Under the pieces are notes generated by a model that searched no databases, was not told the origin of the DNA, and saw only the letters and a program-made list of their open reading frames with translations. Of a stretch of 64,000 nucleotides of DNA, positions 49,101-61,189 are shown one piece after another; position 1 is the stretch's first letter; each line of letters starts with the position of its first letter. The position numbers and the translations under genes are program-made. The DNA comes from Ophioceras dolichostomum (Eukaryota; Ascomycota; Sordariomycetes; Magnaporthales; Ophioceraceae): assembly GCA_003049485.1 (NCBI GenBank), contig PYST01000114.1, positions 34,616 to 98,615 of the forward strand, read 5' to 3'.

Positions 49101-52100
49101 GGCGGCAGGTGGAGGTGCTGGTGCTGGTGGTACGTTGGAGATAGCGTGCCTCAACAGCAGCGACAGCCAGACCGTCAGCGGCGACGCGGCCAAGATCGAC
49201 AGGCTGGTGGAGATGCTAAAGGGCGAGGGCGTGTTCGTGAGGAAGCTGAACGTCGAGCTGGCGTATCATTCGAGACACATGCGGCCGGTTGCGGAGGAGT
49301 ATCGGAGGCTGATGGGCGAGATTATGCCACCGCCGTCTCCGTCACAGCCTTCGTCTGCGTCTCAAGCATCAGCAGCGGCAGTGGAATTCTTCTCATCGCT
49401 TGAAGGCACGGTCCTCAACATGGAAGGGGCGGGCACCAGGCTCCGCGATCCGGAGTACTGGGTAGACAACCTCGTCTCGCCCGTCAAGTTCCACCCGGCT
49501 GTGTCGGAGATGGTTGCGAGGAGTACTCCTGGAGCCACCCTCATCACAGACATGCTGGAGATAGGGCCGCACGGCGCGCTCAGGGGTCCGCTGCGCAGCA
49601 TCGCGGCGCAGGCTGGCGCGGGGCATCGGGTGCGGTACGAGAGCGTGCTGAAGAGGGGTGACCAAGGCGCTGCCGCGACGGTGACGACGGCGCTGGAGGC
49701 GGTCGGTGCGCTGGTCTGTCGCGGCTTCGACGTTGATCTCGTGGCGGTGAATCGCAGCAGCTACGCCTCCTTGGTGGAGGAGAGCCCGTCATCCGAGCTG
49801 CGGGAGCCCATGATGCTGACGGACCTGCCAGGGTATCCGTTCAACCACTCGCGGGAGTACTGGGCGGAGAGCAGGCAGAGTCGAGAGCACAGGCTGAGGT
49901 CCGTAGCGAGGCATGAGCTGCTGGGAGCTCCAGTGCCGGGGTTTTGCGGGGGCAGTGGTGGTGGCGGTGAGAGGGTGTGGCGGAACTATATCCGCGCGTC
50001 GGAGATCCCCTGGGTGGAGGATCACAGGGTCGACGGCGAGGCGCTGTACCCCGCTGCGGGGATGCTGGTCATGGCGGTGGAGGCGAGTCGGCAGGCGGCT
50101 GCGGCGGACTCGGAGAGGATAGTGAAAGGGTTCACATTCAGAGATGTGGCTTTCCACACGGCCCTGCGCGTGCCGACTGGCGATGAGGACGACGAGGCGG
50201 TCGCCAGGGGAGTTGAGTCGCGGTTCCATTTGAGAGAGGCGAGAGGTGATGCCGCCGTTGGGGACGAAACAGGATGGCGGGAGTTCCAACTGCTCACCGC
50301 AGTAGGGGCCGAAGAGACCGGGTGGAGGGAGCACTGTCGCGGCTTGGTGCGGGTTGAGCTTGGTGATGATAATGACAACGGCGACGGAGACGAGAGCACA
50401 AGCGCGGCGGCGACGGCCGATGGAGCAGCAGCAAAACTCCGTCAGAGACGCTTCGAGCTAGCGCTGCGCGATGCGCGGACAAACTGCACCAAGAAGGTCC
50501 ACGCCGGCAAGGCCTACCGCGCCTTCGGGTGCGTCGGGCTCGACTTCGGCCCTACCTTCCGAACTCTAACTGACCTCCACCTCGGCACAGACGGAAAAGT
50601 CCTCGCTGAGACGATGTCGCTCGCCCCGGAGATCCGCAAGGCCACGCCGGGCCAATACCTCCATCCGCACCTGGTGCACCCCAGCACACTGGACGCCGTG
50701 CTGCAGGCTAGCCTGGCGCCCTTGATCCTCCCCGGGTATGGACACCACAAACGAGGTGGCGGCACCGGGCCCGTGGTCCCCGTGTATGCGAAGGAGTTCT
50801 GGATTTCGGCTGCTGTCGTTCCCGGAGGTGGAGCGTTCGGTGATGATGACGGCCACGGGTATACCGTGGCAGGACAAGCTAGCTTCCGCGGCGGGCTGCT
50901 CGGTCGTCAGACAGAAGCGGACGCGACCTTCACGGCTGTGCACCCCGATACGGGGCTCGCGGCAGCCTCAGCTACGGGGCTGGTGTTCAAGCGCATCCCT
51001 GGAGGCCAAGGGCATGGCGCCACCACCACACAGAATGAGAGCGAAAGCCTGGGCCTGGCTGACAGGCCGGCGTTCGGGCTGGAATGGAAACCCGACCCGA
51101 CAATGTTGAGCGAAGAGGAGGCGCACCGTGCGTTCGGTCTCCAGCCGCAGCTGCTGGAGGAGGAAGGAGATGCAGCCGGCGAAGACGCAGCCAGCGGCGG
51201 TGCGCTTGCGTCCAAGGCGATGCAGGACTGCGAGGCGCTGTGCCTGGCGTACGTGCGACACTTCCTCGGCAACGTGCTGTCGGTCGAGGACGAGGCCAAG
51301 ATGGGGTGGCACCACAAGCGGTACGTCGCGTGGATGAGACACGTCGTCGACCGGTGTGTTGGTAGTGGTGGTGAGCCAGAGGAGTCCTCGTCCACCGCGG
51401 TCGCGGCTGATGACCTGGCGCGCCTCGAAGACGCCGTCAAAGCAGCCGGCACGCCCGAAGGCAAGCTCATCACGGCGGTCGGCCGCGCTCTGTCAGGTAT
51501 GCTCGTCTCCGGCAGCGTCGACCCCCTGGACGTCATCTTCGGCGGCGGCGTCGCCGAGGACGTGTACCGGCACGGGCTGGGGTCTCGTCGGTGCTACGCG
51601 CAGCTGTGCGCCTACGTCGACGCGCTCGCGCACCGAGACCCCAACATGCGCATCCTCGAGGTCGGGGGCGGCACGGGCGGCGCGACTGTGCCCGTGCTGG
51701 AGACGCTGGCAGGAGACGACAGCGACGGCGGTAGAAGGTTCGGCCATTATGACTTCACGGATATCTCGCCCAGCTTCTTCGAGAAAGCGAGGGAGACGTT
51801 CGCAACGGGGGACAGAGTGCGGAATCACATCTCGTTCAAGGTGCTGAATATCGAGAGGGACCCCGTTGGCGAGCAGGGGTTCGAGGAAGGGGGTTATGAT
51901 CTGGTGCTGGCGGCCAACGTGCTGCATGCGACGAAGAGCATGGATGTCACACTTAGACATGTGCGGAGGCTGTTGAAGCCCGGCACAGGGAAGCTGGTCG
52001 TTTTCGAGCTGACGAATCCGGAGGTGCTCCTCGGCGGGTTCTGCTTCGGCGTGCTGCCTGGGTGGTGGCTGTCGGAGGACCAGGACAGGAGCGAGTGGGG

Positions 52101-55100
52101 TCCGTTGATGACGGTCGATGGATGGAGGGAGTGTCTGCAGAGGACAGGGTTTAGGGGACTGGATGCGGTGTTCCATGACTTCCCTGGCAAGAACGAGAGA
52201 ACGAGCTCGGTGCTCGTGTCGACTGCCGGAGGAGGAGGAGTTGAGGAGACTCCGACCGCTGGTGCTCTCGAGTTTGATCCTCACCAGAACGGCATGGCGA
52301 CTAAGGCCGCCGAGTCCAAAGGACCGAGTACCTACATCCTGTTAGACAAGCTATCCAGGACGCAAGAAGATGTCTCCCAGAAGCTGAAGGCGTCCTTCGC
52401 CCAACGACAAGGAACAGTAGGCCGAGTGAAGATGCTCCACTTCAGTCGCTCGACCTGCGAGGGCCTTGAGGCCGAAGATCCGGAACAGCTGGAGAACAGC
52501 ACCTGCATCGTGCTCACAGAGCTGGACGATCCCGTCATCATAGGCATGCACCACGGCATGCTCCTGAACCTCAAAGCAGCCGTGCGGCGCTGCGGAACGC
52601 TGGTCTGGCTCTCGCGCGGCGGCGAAGGTGTCGCCGCTTCCCCGGAGACCGAACTCGTCACAGGGCTGGCTCGCACCGTCCGCGCCGAGAGGCCGGGCCT
52701 GAGGTTCGTCACGATCTCGTTTGCAACCGGATATGGCGGCGGCGCGGGCGCTGCCGACGCGATCGCGCGGAGGGCATTACGGATCCTGGATAGGGTTGGG
52801 GACGTGGCCGGTGGTGGGGTTGAAGAGAACTCCTTCCGGGTCGACGAGGCCGGGCTGGTCTATGTGCCGCGACTGGTCGAGGCGCCGAGTCTCTCGAAGC
52901 ACCTGGGGTTGGTCGGCAGCATCGAGGGCCACCACAGCCAGTCCTTGTCGTCGTCGTCGTCAGTGCTCGAGGAGCTGGCGTTTGGCGCCGGGGCAGGGAC
53001 TGGTGTTGACGCCCTGGAGCTCCGGATCGATACCTCCTCCAACGACTTGGAGACGCTCAGTGTCCGGTTCGTCGAAGATTCCAGCTGCGAAGCGTCGCTG
53101 GGAGATCACGAAGTCGAGTTTGTGGTGAAGGCCTGCGGACTGGGTCATGGCGACTTGGCCGTAGCACAGGCCGAGAGAGCCTTGGGAAGTTCGGCTGACC
53201 AATCGCCTTGTCATGCAGTGATTGGGCTTGGTGCCGCAGGCGTCGTCCGACGGGTCGGCGTTGCGGCAGCGGCTGACATTGCGGTCGGCGACAACGTGTT
53301 TGGGCTATGCCCCGGTGGCGCCGTCAGAACCTACGCGCGTTCGCATTCTGGATTCCTCGCCAAGATCTCGGATGAAGAGGAGGCTGCTGGATGGGCGGCG
53401 GTGGCGGCATCTGTGACGCTGGCGTACTTTACTGCCCAGGGTGCCCTCTTCGACATGGGCAACCTGGGCCGTCCGGGCGACCAGATCTTGATCCACATGC
53501 GGGGTCTGACGGATGCGTTGGGCATGGCGGCTTTCCGTCTGGTGAAAGCGCGGCGGGCTGCGAAGATCTTCGTGGTGACGCCAGAGACGGAGCTCGACGC
53601 TGTCAGCAACTGGCTCGACAAAGTGGAAGGCCTCCCCCGAGGCCACGCGCTATCCAGCGACGCGGACCCCGTTTTCTTCGAGGGGAACCTCAAGCGACTG
53701 GCGGGCGGGCGTGGAGTCGACGTCGTGCTGCTCGACGCCGCTGTCGCCGATGCCATGGACAGGAAGACCAGATTGTCGCTGATGAGGTGCATTGCGCCAT
53801 TCGGTCGATTCGTCGAGTGCGGGACGGGAGGCCAAACGCAACTAGCAACGGCTGTGTTGATCCCTAGCACGAACGTCCGTATTGAGACTTTCGACCCGAC
53901 GTCGCTGATCTTGCTCGATCCAGAGAGGGCTCGCCACGTCTTCCAGCATGTATCGAGCTTCGTGGTTGAGGATCTGAGGCGCTTTGAGAGTCGGATACTG
54001 CCCGTGTCGACGGAAAAGCTTTCGTCGTTCCGATTCTCCCAGGTGCGAGAGGCGCTGCGGGAGATTCAGCAGCAGGCGATTCAATCTGGAACTCCTGTGC
54101 TGGTGGAGTCTAGCGATAATGACGTCGTCCCGGTGTTGCAAGCCCTACCGAGATTGGACGCATCAGGCGACAGGGCGTTTGATGCGAAGGCTTCGTACAT
54201 CATCGCAGGTGGTCTGGGTGGCTTGGGGAGGTCCATGGCGCGATGGATGGTCTCGCGCGGCGCAAGGAACCTGATCTTGCTGTCGCGCAGTGGGCCTGTC
54301 AGGCGTGAAGCTCAAGAGCTGATGGCGGAGCTGAAGCTGGTGTGCGACTACGTCGAGGCGCCGGCTTGCGACGTCTCGGATGCAAGCGCGCTGAGGCGCG
54401 CAATCGAGGCGTCCCTGGTGTTCATGCCGCCCGTGAAAGGGTGCATCCAAGGGTCTATGGTCCTGCAGGTGGGTTTCCTCTTCGTCCGTGCTCAGTCAGG
54501 GGTTTTGATGCCCTAGTGCAGCTTCTATCTGTGATCGCAATCATCAAACCCCGCCATTTCCAAGAGCCGACGCTAATCGACGAGACTACTACCAGGACAA
54601 ACGGTTCGAGGACATGTCGCTTGAGGAGTGGCACGACGCCGTGCGCCCCAAGGCACAGGGCTCGATCAATCTCCATGAAGTGTTGGCGACGAAGGCGACC
54701 CTGGACTTCTTTGTGCTGCTATCGTCGACTGTGGGGCTCATGGGATCTCCCGGGCAGAGCAACTACGCTGCTGGCGGCACCTTCCAGGATGCGTTTGCTC
54801 ACCTGCTTCGGCAGAGGCAACAAATCACAAGCAAAACAGGGGCCGCTGCTCCAGCTCCAGTTGTCGTTTCTCTTGACCTCCCCATCATTCTCGACGTCGG
54901 CTTCGTGGCCGAGAAGCCGGAGCTCCTGGCCCAGCTACGCGCTGCGGGTTGGGCGTACATAGAAGAGGACGAGTTCCACGCCGTTCTCGACTTCTACTGC
55001 TTCCCCACCAGAAATGGCGAACAGAAGCGGCCAGGGTCAGCCCAGATCGCTCCCCGACTGTGGCTTCCCCAAGACACCGCCGACGACAGCATCGACGTGT

Positions 55101-55192
55101 CCTCCGCCCAAGCATGGGTGTGCGACCCGCTCTTCAGTCATCTGCGCAGCAGTCGTCGAGACCAAGACGACAAGACCTCAGTCGACAACAAG

Positions 55193-55227
<35 letters not shown>

Positions 55228-55540
55228 GACCCAAAAGGAGGCCAAGCACGCGGCGTTGCTGGCGGCGGCAGACTCGCGCCCTTCCGCAGAGGGCATCGTG
55301 CTGGACGCGCTGCTGCTCAAGCTGGCGCGCGTCCTGAGCGTCGACGTCGCCAACCTGGACGCCGTGCGCCCGCTCCACGCCTACGGCGTCGACTCCCTCG
55401 TGGCCGTCGGCCTGCGGGCGTGGCTGGCTAAGGAGCTCGCCGCCGACATGTCCGTGTTTGAGATGACGGACAAGCCGAGCATTCAGGGGCTCGCGGCCGC
55501 GGTGACGGAGAAGAGTCGGTTGGTGTCGAAGTTTTCTTGA
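46128..55540 (+). CDS. Highly reducing iterative type I polyketide synthase
   Basis: Exons 46128-46301, 46481-46625, 46786-48585, 48749-54468 and 54596-55540; all phases agree, giving 2,927 residues. Domains: KS with Cys176 (DTACSSS), His314 (EAHGTGT) and His373 (SNVGHLEG), all intact; malonyl-CoA AT with GHSSGE (Ser753); DH with HxxxGxxxxP (His1132, DHRVDGEALYP) and Asp1355 (HPSTLDAVLQ); C-methyltransferase with LEVGGGTGG (1676-1684); ER-like region (about 2120-2500) whose nucleotide-binding loop is degenerate (LIHMRGLTDALGMAAF instead of the GGVG type); KR with GGLGGLG (2527-2533), Ser ~2657 and Tyr2670 (SNYAAG); ACP with Ser2880 (GVDSLVA). A poly-Asn linker precedes the ACP. There is no terminal releasing domain. 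Predicted product: a C-methylated polyketide with alcohols and alkenes; saturation would need a trans-acting ER, none of which is in this window. Confidence 0.95.
55189..55227 (+). repeat. AAC trinucleotide repeat coding for poly-Asn
   Basis: About eleven consecutive Asn codons between the KR and ACP domains of the PKS, probably a flexible linker and likely variable in length. Confidence 0.9.
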
Positions 55541-56219
55541 GTGTGTGTTGAGCGATATTCCCGCATTTCATTCGTTAAGCCGTAACTCTCTTCGCTGGTA
55601 CTCGAACTCACTCACTTACTCCCTTGCTGAATCTCGATAATCTCGCCCTGAGTATGGCTTTCCTGTTTCTTCCCCTTCCAATATCTACGATCCCATGCGC
55701 TTATAAACAGTCTATTTGTTGAGCCTGCTCTTCTTATTTGCTTCTTTTCTTGGATGAGTCCGTAATGTTTTTTCTACTTAGTCCTCTCTAGTTTACACAT
55801 TCAATATCCTATAACGTTAGTCTACTATGATAATATAACGACTTATGATTTCTATTAGTCCTGGAATGGTCAGAAGCGTCCTCGCGTATGAGCCTAAGGG
55901 TGTCATCCCTGTTGTGTCAACTGCAGGACTTTTGTGACGTGGTGAGCTGGAATGGCTTCTGGTGAAAGTAGTATGATTTTGCACCGGAAGCGACCTGTCC
56001 CGTAAGGAGATGGCCCTGGTATGGGAGCTTTCGTCTATGAGCTGCCTTCCAAGTTCTACCCCAAGCTACTAGTATATACCAAGTGAGCGAATGTAGTGCC
56101 TTCTATCGTTCCCTCGCATGATACCCACCAGCCGCCAAGGGGCTATTTCCCATACCCAAATCCTCCATCACGTCCAGTCATCCATCCGTCATGCCGGGAA
56201 GCCTTCCTTGCACGTCTTC
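55541..56219. other. PKS 3' flank, AT-rich, no gene recognised
   Basis: About 55730-55860 is clearly more AT-rich than the surroundings. No coding signal seen. Confidence 0.5.
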
Positions 56220-56588
56220 CTATTTAGTTTTGGACGCCGTTTTGGTGCTGTCCTTCTTGACGGCGTCGCCCTTTCCCCCGGACAAGCCGGTGCTGGTGGG
56301 TGTGATGGTTTTGATAATTGCCCCCTCGGACGAGCGGGTGGTGGTGGGTGGAATGGTCGTGGGAGCCTTGTAAACCTTGTAGACGCTGTCGGAGGGGCCC
56401 CCGGTGCGATCGCACGTCAAGCACACGATCATCTCGGTGCACTTGACCCCAGAGCACTTGTCGCAGTACTTCGTGTTGCTGATGTTGCAGGCCTTGCAGA
56501 TCACCCTCCTCTTGAGCCAATACTTGGTCTCATCGGTGCACAGGACGCACGTCTTGACGGGGTTGTTGGTGGGCTTGAGAAGAGACAT
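56220..56588 (-). CDS. Small protein with paired cysteines, unknown function
   Basis: 122 residues, single exon, no signal peptide. The N-terminal ~65 residues contain four CxxC pairs: CVLC, CKAC, CDKC and CLTC, plus single cysteines in SNTKYC and GVKC, an arrangement compatible with zinc binding. The rest is Thr/Pro/Lys-rich and disordered (PTTIPPTTTRSSEG), ending in a basic KTASKTK. I do not recognise a family. A TATA-like sequence sits about 165 bases upstream (56751-56760), supporting a real gene. It lies 0.7 kb past the PKS stop and converges on it. Alternatives are a chance frame, which the cysteine pattern argues against, or a short nucleic-acid-binding or redox protein. Confidence 0.6.
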   Translation of the reverse strand: MSLLKPTNNPVKTCVLCTDETKYWLKRRVICKACNISNTKYCDKCSGVKCTEMIVCLTCDRTGGPSDSVYKVYKAPTTIPPTTTRSSEGAIIKTITPTSTGLSGGKGDAVKKDSTKTASKTK

Positions 56589-56750
56589 TGTTGCTTTTTT
56601 GTTTGCTGCGTGGCGGCGTGTGGAAAAGTAGAAGAACGAACGTTCGAGGTTGAGGGAGGATTTAAGGCTTTGGGGTCGTGATTACAATACTTGAGATACT
56701 GCTAGTAGGGTGCATCAGTTCGACGACGCTGCCCTTGGAGGCCCTGGTTT

Positions 56751-56760
56751 ACTTATATAC
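56751..56760 (-). promoter_or_regulatory. TATA-like element
   Basis: On the minus strand reads GTATATAAGT, about 165 bases upstream of the small cysteine-pair gene. Confidence 0.4.
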
Positions 56761-59029
56761 ACCCGCTTAAAGAAGGAATAATCACCGAAGTAGGGGTGTT
56801 GGTGCCGGAGGGGGGTTCTCGAGTTGTCACGAGGACAGGCAGGCAGCAATCAAGAGTGGGATTGTTGAGCAACAATCATGGTCTGGCCCTGCGGTCTCGC
56901 ATCTTCCCTTTCAAATCCTGATGCATGGGGCGTCTATATTTGCAAAACTACACCGGCTGGCTGCCGGCACGCTTTTTCAGTTGTTAGAAGGAGAATAAAA
57001 TAAATCACCGGGCCGTACCTTTGTTGGGTTACGGTGTTCGTTCTGCTGGTTTTCCGTTCCAGGATCATACGTAGTCCGAGAAGTGATGCCGAGTTCTTCG
57101 CTTTGGGTGACCCGATAGGCGCCGCGGCCGAGCTGGGCGGCCATGGTCAGTAGGGAAGCGACCGGTGCGCTCCGTGCCGGGCAGGATGAGGCGGATGGAG
57201 TTGACGATATGCTGCGCCGCCCCGGTCCCAGATGTGGGCCCGAAAAGTTCGGACTTTCTCAGTATCGCCGACGGGGGCTGTCCCGGTAATTACATCTCCG
57301 CCAACAATATCTACCAACACACGAGTCTCTTGGTGCTATATAATAAAGAGAGAGTGTGTCCTCTGCCGCGCTTTCCGCATCAAATCAACCCTTTACACAT
57401 GGTACTCAGTGCATGGCGATGAGGCTCAACTGAGTGTTAGCGTGTTATTGTGCACTGGGACCAGCTCGTTGACATTGATCCTAGACATTCCGCCGGCTCT
57501 GTCTTGATGTCATTCTTCATGATTCTCAGCCTGTTAGCCATTGTGAATACGTGTAGAGAGCAAGCTTTCCCGGATAAGCCGCTATCGTTCAACCAAGAAA
57601 TATTAGCACTGGTTCACGAATAGGCCATGAGATCTTATCAGTGTTGTCCGCAGAGAGCCGTCGTCGTTCCTCCTAATGGCAAAAACGATCAAGACTTGAA
57701 GCTGCCAACCTAAAGCATACTAAACCTGAATACAAAACAGGAGTAGCAGCCAATTACTCCCCCATCTGATGAGCAGCAGGCATGGGCTAGCATCGAATAA
57801 GATTAGATCAAGCGGATCTTCCAGCCGTAATGGGAAAACAATTCGTTCCGATCTTGACATCTTTGACAAGTGCCGGCCCCATCCCTGCGATCTCCATCAT
57901 CCAAATACTAGTAGCGTAGGGCTGAGGCTCTCCGGAATTTCCGCTGTACTTCGTACCCGGTATGCTACGAGCTGCCGTCCAGAACGATGCAACAGAAGGT
58001 TCGATGAAGTCAATACTACAGACAGTCGGCCGCTGCCGTGGCGAGTTGGATTCCAGACCAGCCCACGCAAAAGGTTGGGAAGAAAACCACCAACTATTCC
58101 CGGGGCAAAGGAGCGCTCATAAGATCGAATCTTCTCGCCCCCCAACTCTGCATAACCTTTACCCACGGTCTTCTCGGCATGCGACTGGCCACCGAGCGGT
58201 GGATCTGAAACGGCGAGCAGGGTGGGCCCTGCATAGACTGCATAGAGCTCTCCAATATCAGACCCTCGCCCAGCATTGGCTTTGCTTGCCCCCAATGGAA
58301 AAAGAGTCAGTGTACCATAAGTGCTCTCACCTAATTTTTTTTGACGCTTTCTTGATTTCTCCAGGACAGGCACCTTCCCAGTACTACGTTCAGACGTGGC
58401 ATCTTGCCAGCGCCTTCACACCTCACCAACCCCCACACTTTCGCCCACTTTCCTAATTCTCCCTCGCTTTTGATCGAGATATTTCTGAATGGGAGCTGCT
58501 TGGCCGATGTTTGGCCGCCGTTATGCATTGACATATGATGTCGCTCATGTAGTACTTTTGTCTACCCACGCTTCTGCCGATAAAAACCGCCGATGCGTCC
58601 GGCCCCATCCCATCTTTGATCATGCCTCTCCTCATCTTTTCCCGCTTTGTCCCGCCCACAGACGCCAGATAAATATCTGTGGGTTTCCCTTCAAGCGGCA
58701 ACACTAATTCAGGTTCTCGCCGTTGCAGACAACGACAACGACGAGACTAGCTGCTGCTTCAGAGCTGGCGCGTCAACCCCAGCCGGATTATGACGTTGCG
58801 GGGCACGGCCAGCTTTGACCGCGAGCATGTAATACAAGTCAACGCGCGAGCCAGTAGCTTCACGCACATCTTGACTCCTGGGCCTGTTCTTTGCATCCCT
58901 CATAGTTCCTCAAGAACCTGTCAGATTCTGTCATTCTCTACGACACCCTCTTTTAAATCCTTCCTCCCCCCAATCTCTCTCTACTCACTCCGACCTTCCT
59001 AGTACCTATCCATTCTATTCCACGGAAAG
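56761..59029. other. 2.3 kb intergenic, no gene recognised
   Basis: Overlapping frames on both strands (for example 57897-58373 minus and 57962-58456 plus) have no family features. The last ~150 bases are CT-rich (ctctctctactc region) and look like leader sequence of the SUR7-like gene. Confidence 0.45.
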
Positions 59030-60299
59030 ATGAGGCTCCGGTTAGCTGCTATCATCCCCTTTGTGGGAGCAGCCGTCTCCTTCGCGTTGGGCATCGTATT
59101 GCTCACTGCCAACGCCACAACATCCTCCAACGCCACAAATAATGCGTGGATGTCGGTAAGTAGGCCCCCCTATCACACTCCCCACGAAGATGCCACAGTC
59201 CACTAACCCAAACATCCTCTTCTCCTACTATAGTTAAACACATCGAAAGTCGGCGCGAGTACCGTCACAGTCACACAAGCCCAAGGCACTGGAACCGGTG
59301 GGAGAAACCTCCCCTAACCCCCCGAACCCCCTTAAACCCGGCGGCGGAGGAGGTGGCGGCTCTAACCTACTAAGCCTAGGCATACTAGGCTCCGGCTCCG
59401 ACCCGACCGGCCTATCCGGGCTCCTAGACGACATCATAGGTGGGATCATCGGCGACCTCACCAACGCGGTCAACAACGGCCTTCAGGACCTGCAGGGACA
59501 GCTGATCGGCAACATCACCAAGGCCCTCGGCCTGCGGCAGTCATACATGCTCTACGTCACCAAGCTGTGCGAGGGCGACTTCGCGAACACGGACGACCCG
59601 GGCTCGACCGTCCAGAACGTGGCGTGCTACGACTACAGCGACACCGCGAAGGGCCTGCGCCGGGTCGCCGACAGCATCCCGTCGTCGTTCGTCGTCGGCA
59701 CCGCCAACGTGAGCGTGCCCATCATCGAGACCCTCAGCGGGTCCGTCGACCTCATCGTCGGGCTCGCCACCACGGGCTCGCAGCTGATGGAGGCCCTGTT
59801 GATCATCGGCGTCGTGGGCATGGGCATCGTGATGCTCGGCTCGCTCGCCTTCCTCGTGGGCTTCCTCCACAACCGGCTATTCGCCCTCATGTTCGTCTTC
59901 CTCTCGGTGCTGGCGAACATCATGTTCTTCACCTTGGCCGTCGTCATCACGATCGTGGCCTACGCCGGGCAGAGCGTCCTCAACAACATGAGCGACGGCA
60001 TCGGCATCCGGCTCAAGGCCGGCGGCTCCGCCGTCGCCATGGCGTGGGTAGCCGCGGTGCTGTCGGGCGTGGCCGCCTTCCACTGGTGGGCGGTGTGGTT
60101 TATCGAGTTCCGCAGGCACGCGTACAAGAAGCGCCGCCGCACCGAGGCCCAGGTCGGCAACTACAAGGGCATCCTCAAGGAGGTGCGCGGGGACAGGCGC
60201 GTCGACCCGGCCGATGATCCGCTGGCGACGAAGGAGATGCGCGTGACGAAGTCGGAGGGAGTCGTCGTAGGGACACCACCACCATCGGGGATGATTTGA
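59030..60299 (+). CDS. SUR7/PalI-family four-TM plasma-membrane protein
   Basis: Exons 59030-59155, 59234-59297 and 59389-60299, in phase, 366 residues. The first TM helix (AAIIPFVGAAVSFALGIVLL) is followed by an extracellular region with N-glycosylation sites (NATTSSNATNN), a segment YMLYVTKLCEGDF with a second Cys in VACYDYS, and three more TM helices (about MEALLIIGVVGMGIVML, LFALMFVFLSVLANIMFF and VAMAWVAAVLSGVAAF). A basic cytoplasmic tail begins RRHAYKKRRR. This layout matches SUR7/PalI proteins of eisosomes and pH sensing. Intron 2 (59298-59388, G-rich, acceptor catactag) is needed because reading through it from exon 2 meets a stop at once. Part of it is open in the exon 3 frame, so a start there could mislead an annotator. 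Confidence 0.8.
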
Positions 60300-61189
60300 T
60301 GGTTGGGGTTACAAAGGGGGGAGAGAAGGGTGGGAGTTGATGATGCGACCCGAAAAAAGTCAAGTTCTGATACGACCTGGGGGGTTACCAAGAAGAAGAA
60401 GTGGCAAGACTACACTAGACGGCTGCTGTCGGACGGAGCCAAGGCAAAGAAGCTAATATTGTCAGGATAATTGTTATCGCGGGCATGAATTCTTGGAAGT
60501 TTATGGGGCAGAAGGATATCTCACGACGTCGTCCGGACCCATCACCATCGCGGAGGCGAGCAGGCACCACCTCCCTTCCAGCACCACCACCACCACCACC
60601 GTGTATATACTGTTACACATGCTTGCACATTTCCCTCGCAAAAAGCGTTTTGTGTTCCCCACCATGCAGTTAGTTAGCAGTTATGATAATCGTAGTGGTC
60701 ATCAGGCCAGACATAAAGTAAACTTAAAACTCTTTTCTGTTCCGATCCATAACTCCCTCAGAGGTTCAGGTAGTACCCGAGGATGACTTCATGTGGCTCC
60801 CAGTGAATGTCCCTTTCCCCAACGGTGGCGTCCCCGTTTTCAAACCATACAAGCATCAAGATGCAAGCAACAACGCAACCAATAGCTTTAAGACCTTCAC
60901 ACCTGAGTGTTGAGGAAAACCTTTTCTTCTGTTCCCAGCCTGGAGTCTTTAATTACTTCTCTTGTGTTCTGTCCTCTTCCTCTTCCTCCTCTTGATCCTT
61001 CCTATCATATATAACAAAGTACAGAGACACGCATACATACAAGCACAAAACAAACGCACACTACCCTCGCCACGAAGAACATCACACAACACTACCCGTG
61101 GTAAAACAGCGACGGTACGGTACGATACGGCCAACTACCGCAACAGCAAACACTACAGTACAATACTAGTACCGCACATTCACACAAAA
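60300..61189. other. Intergenic, no gene recognised
   Basis: Contains an ACC/CAC repeat near 60580-60600 and CA-rich leader sequence before the small secreted protein. Confidence 0.45.
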
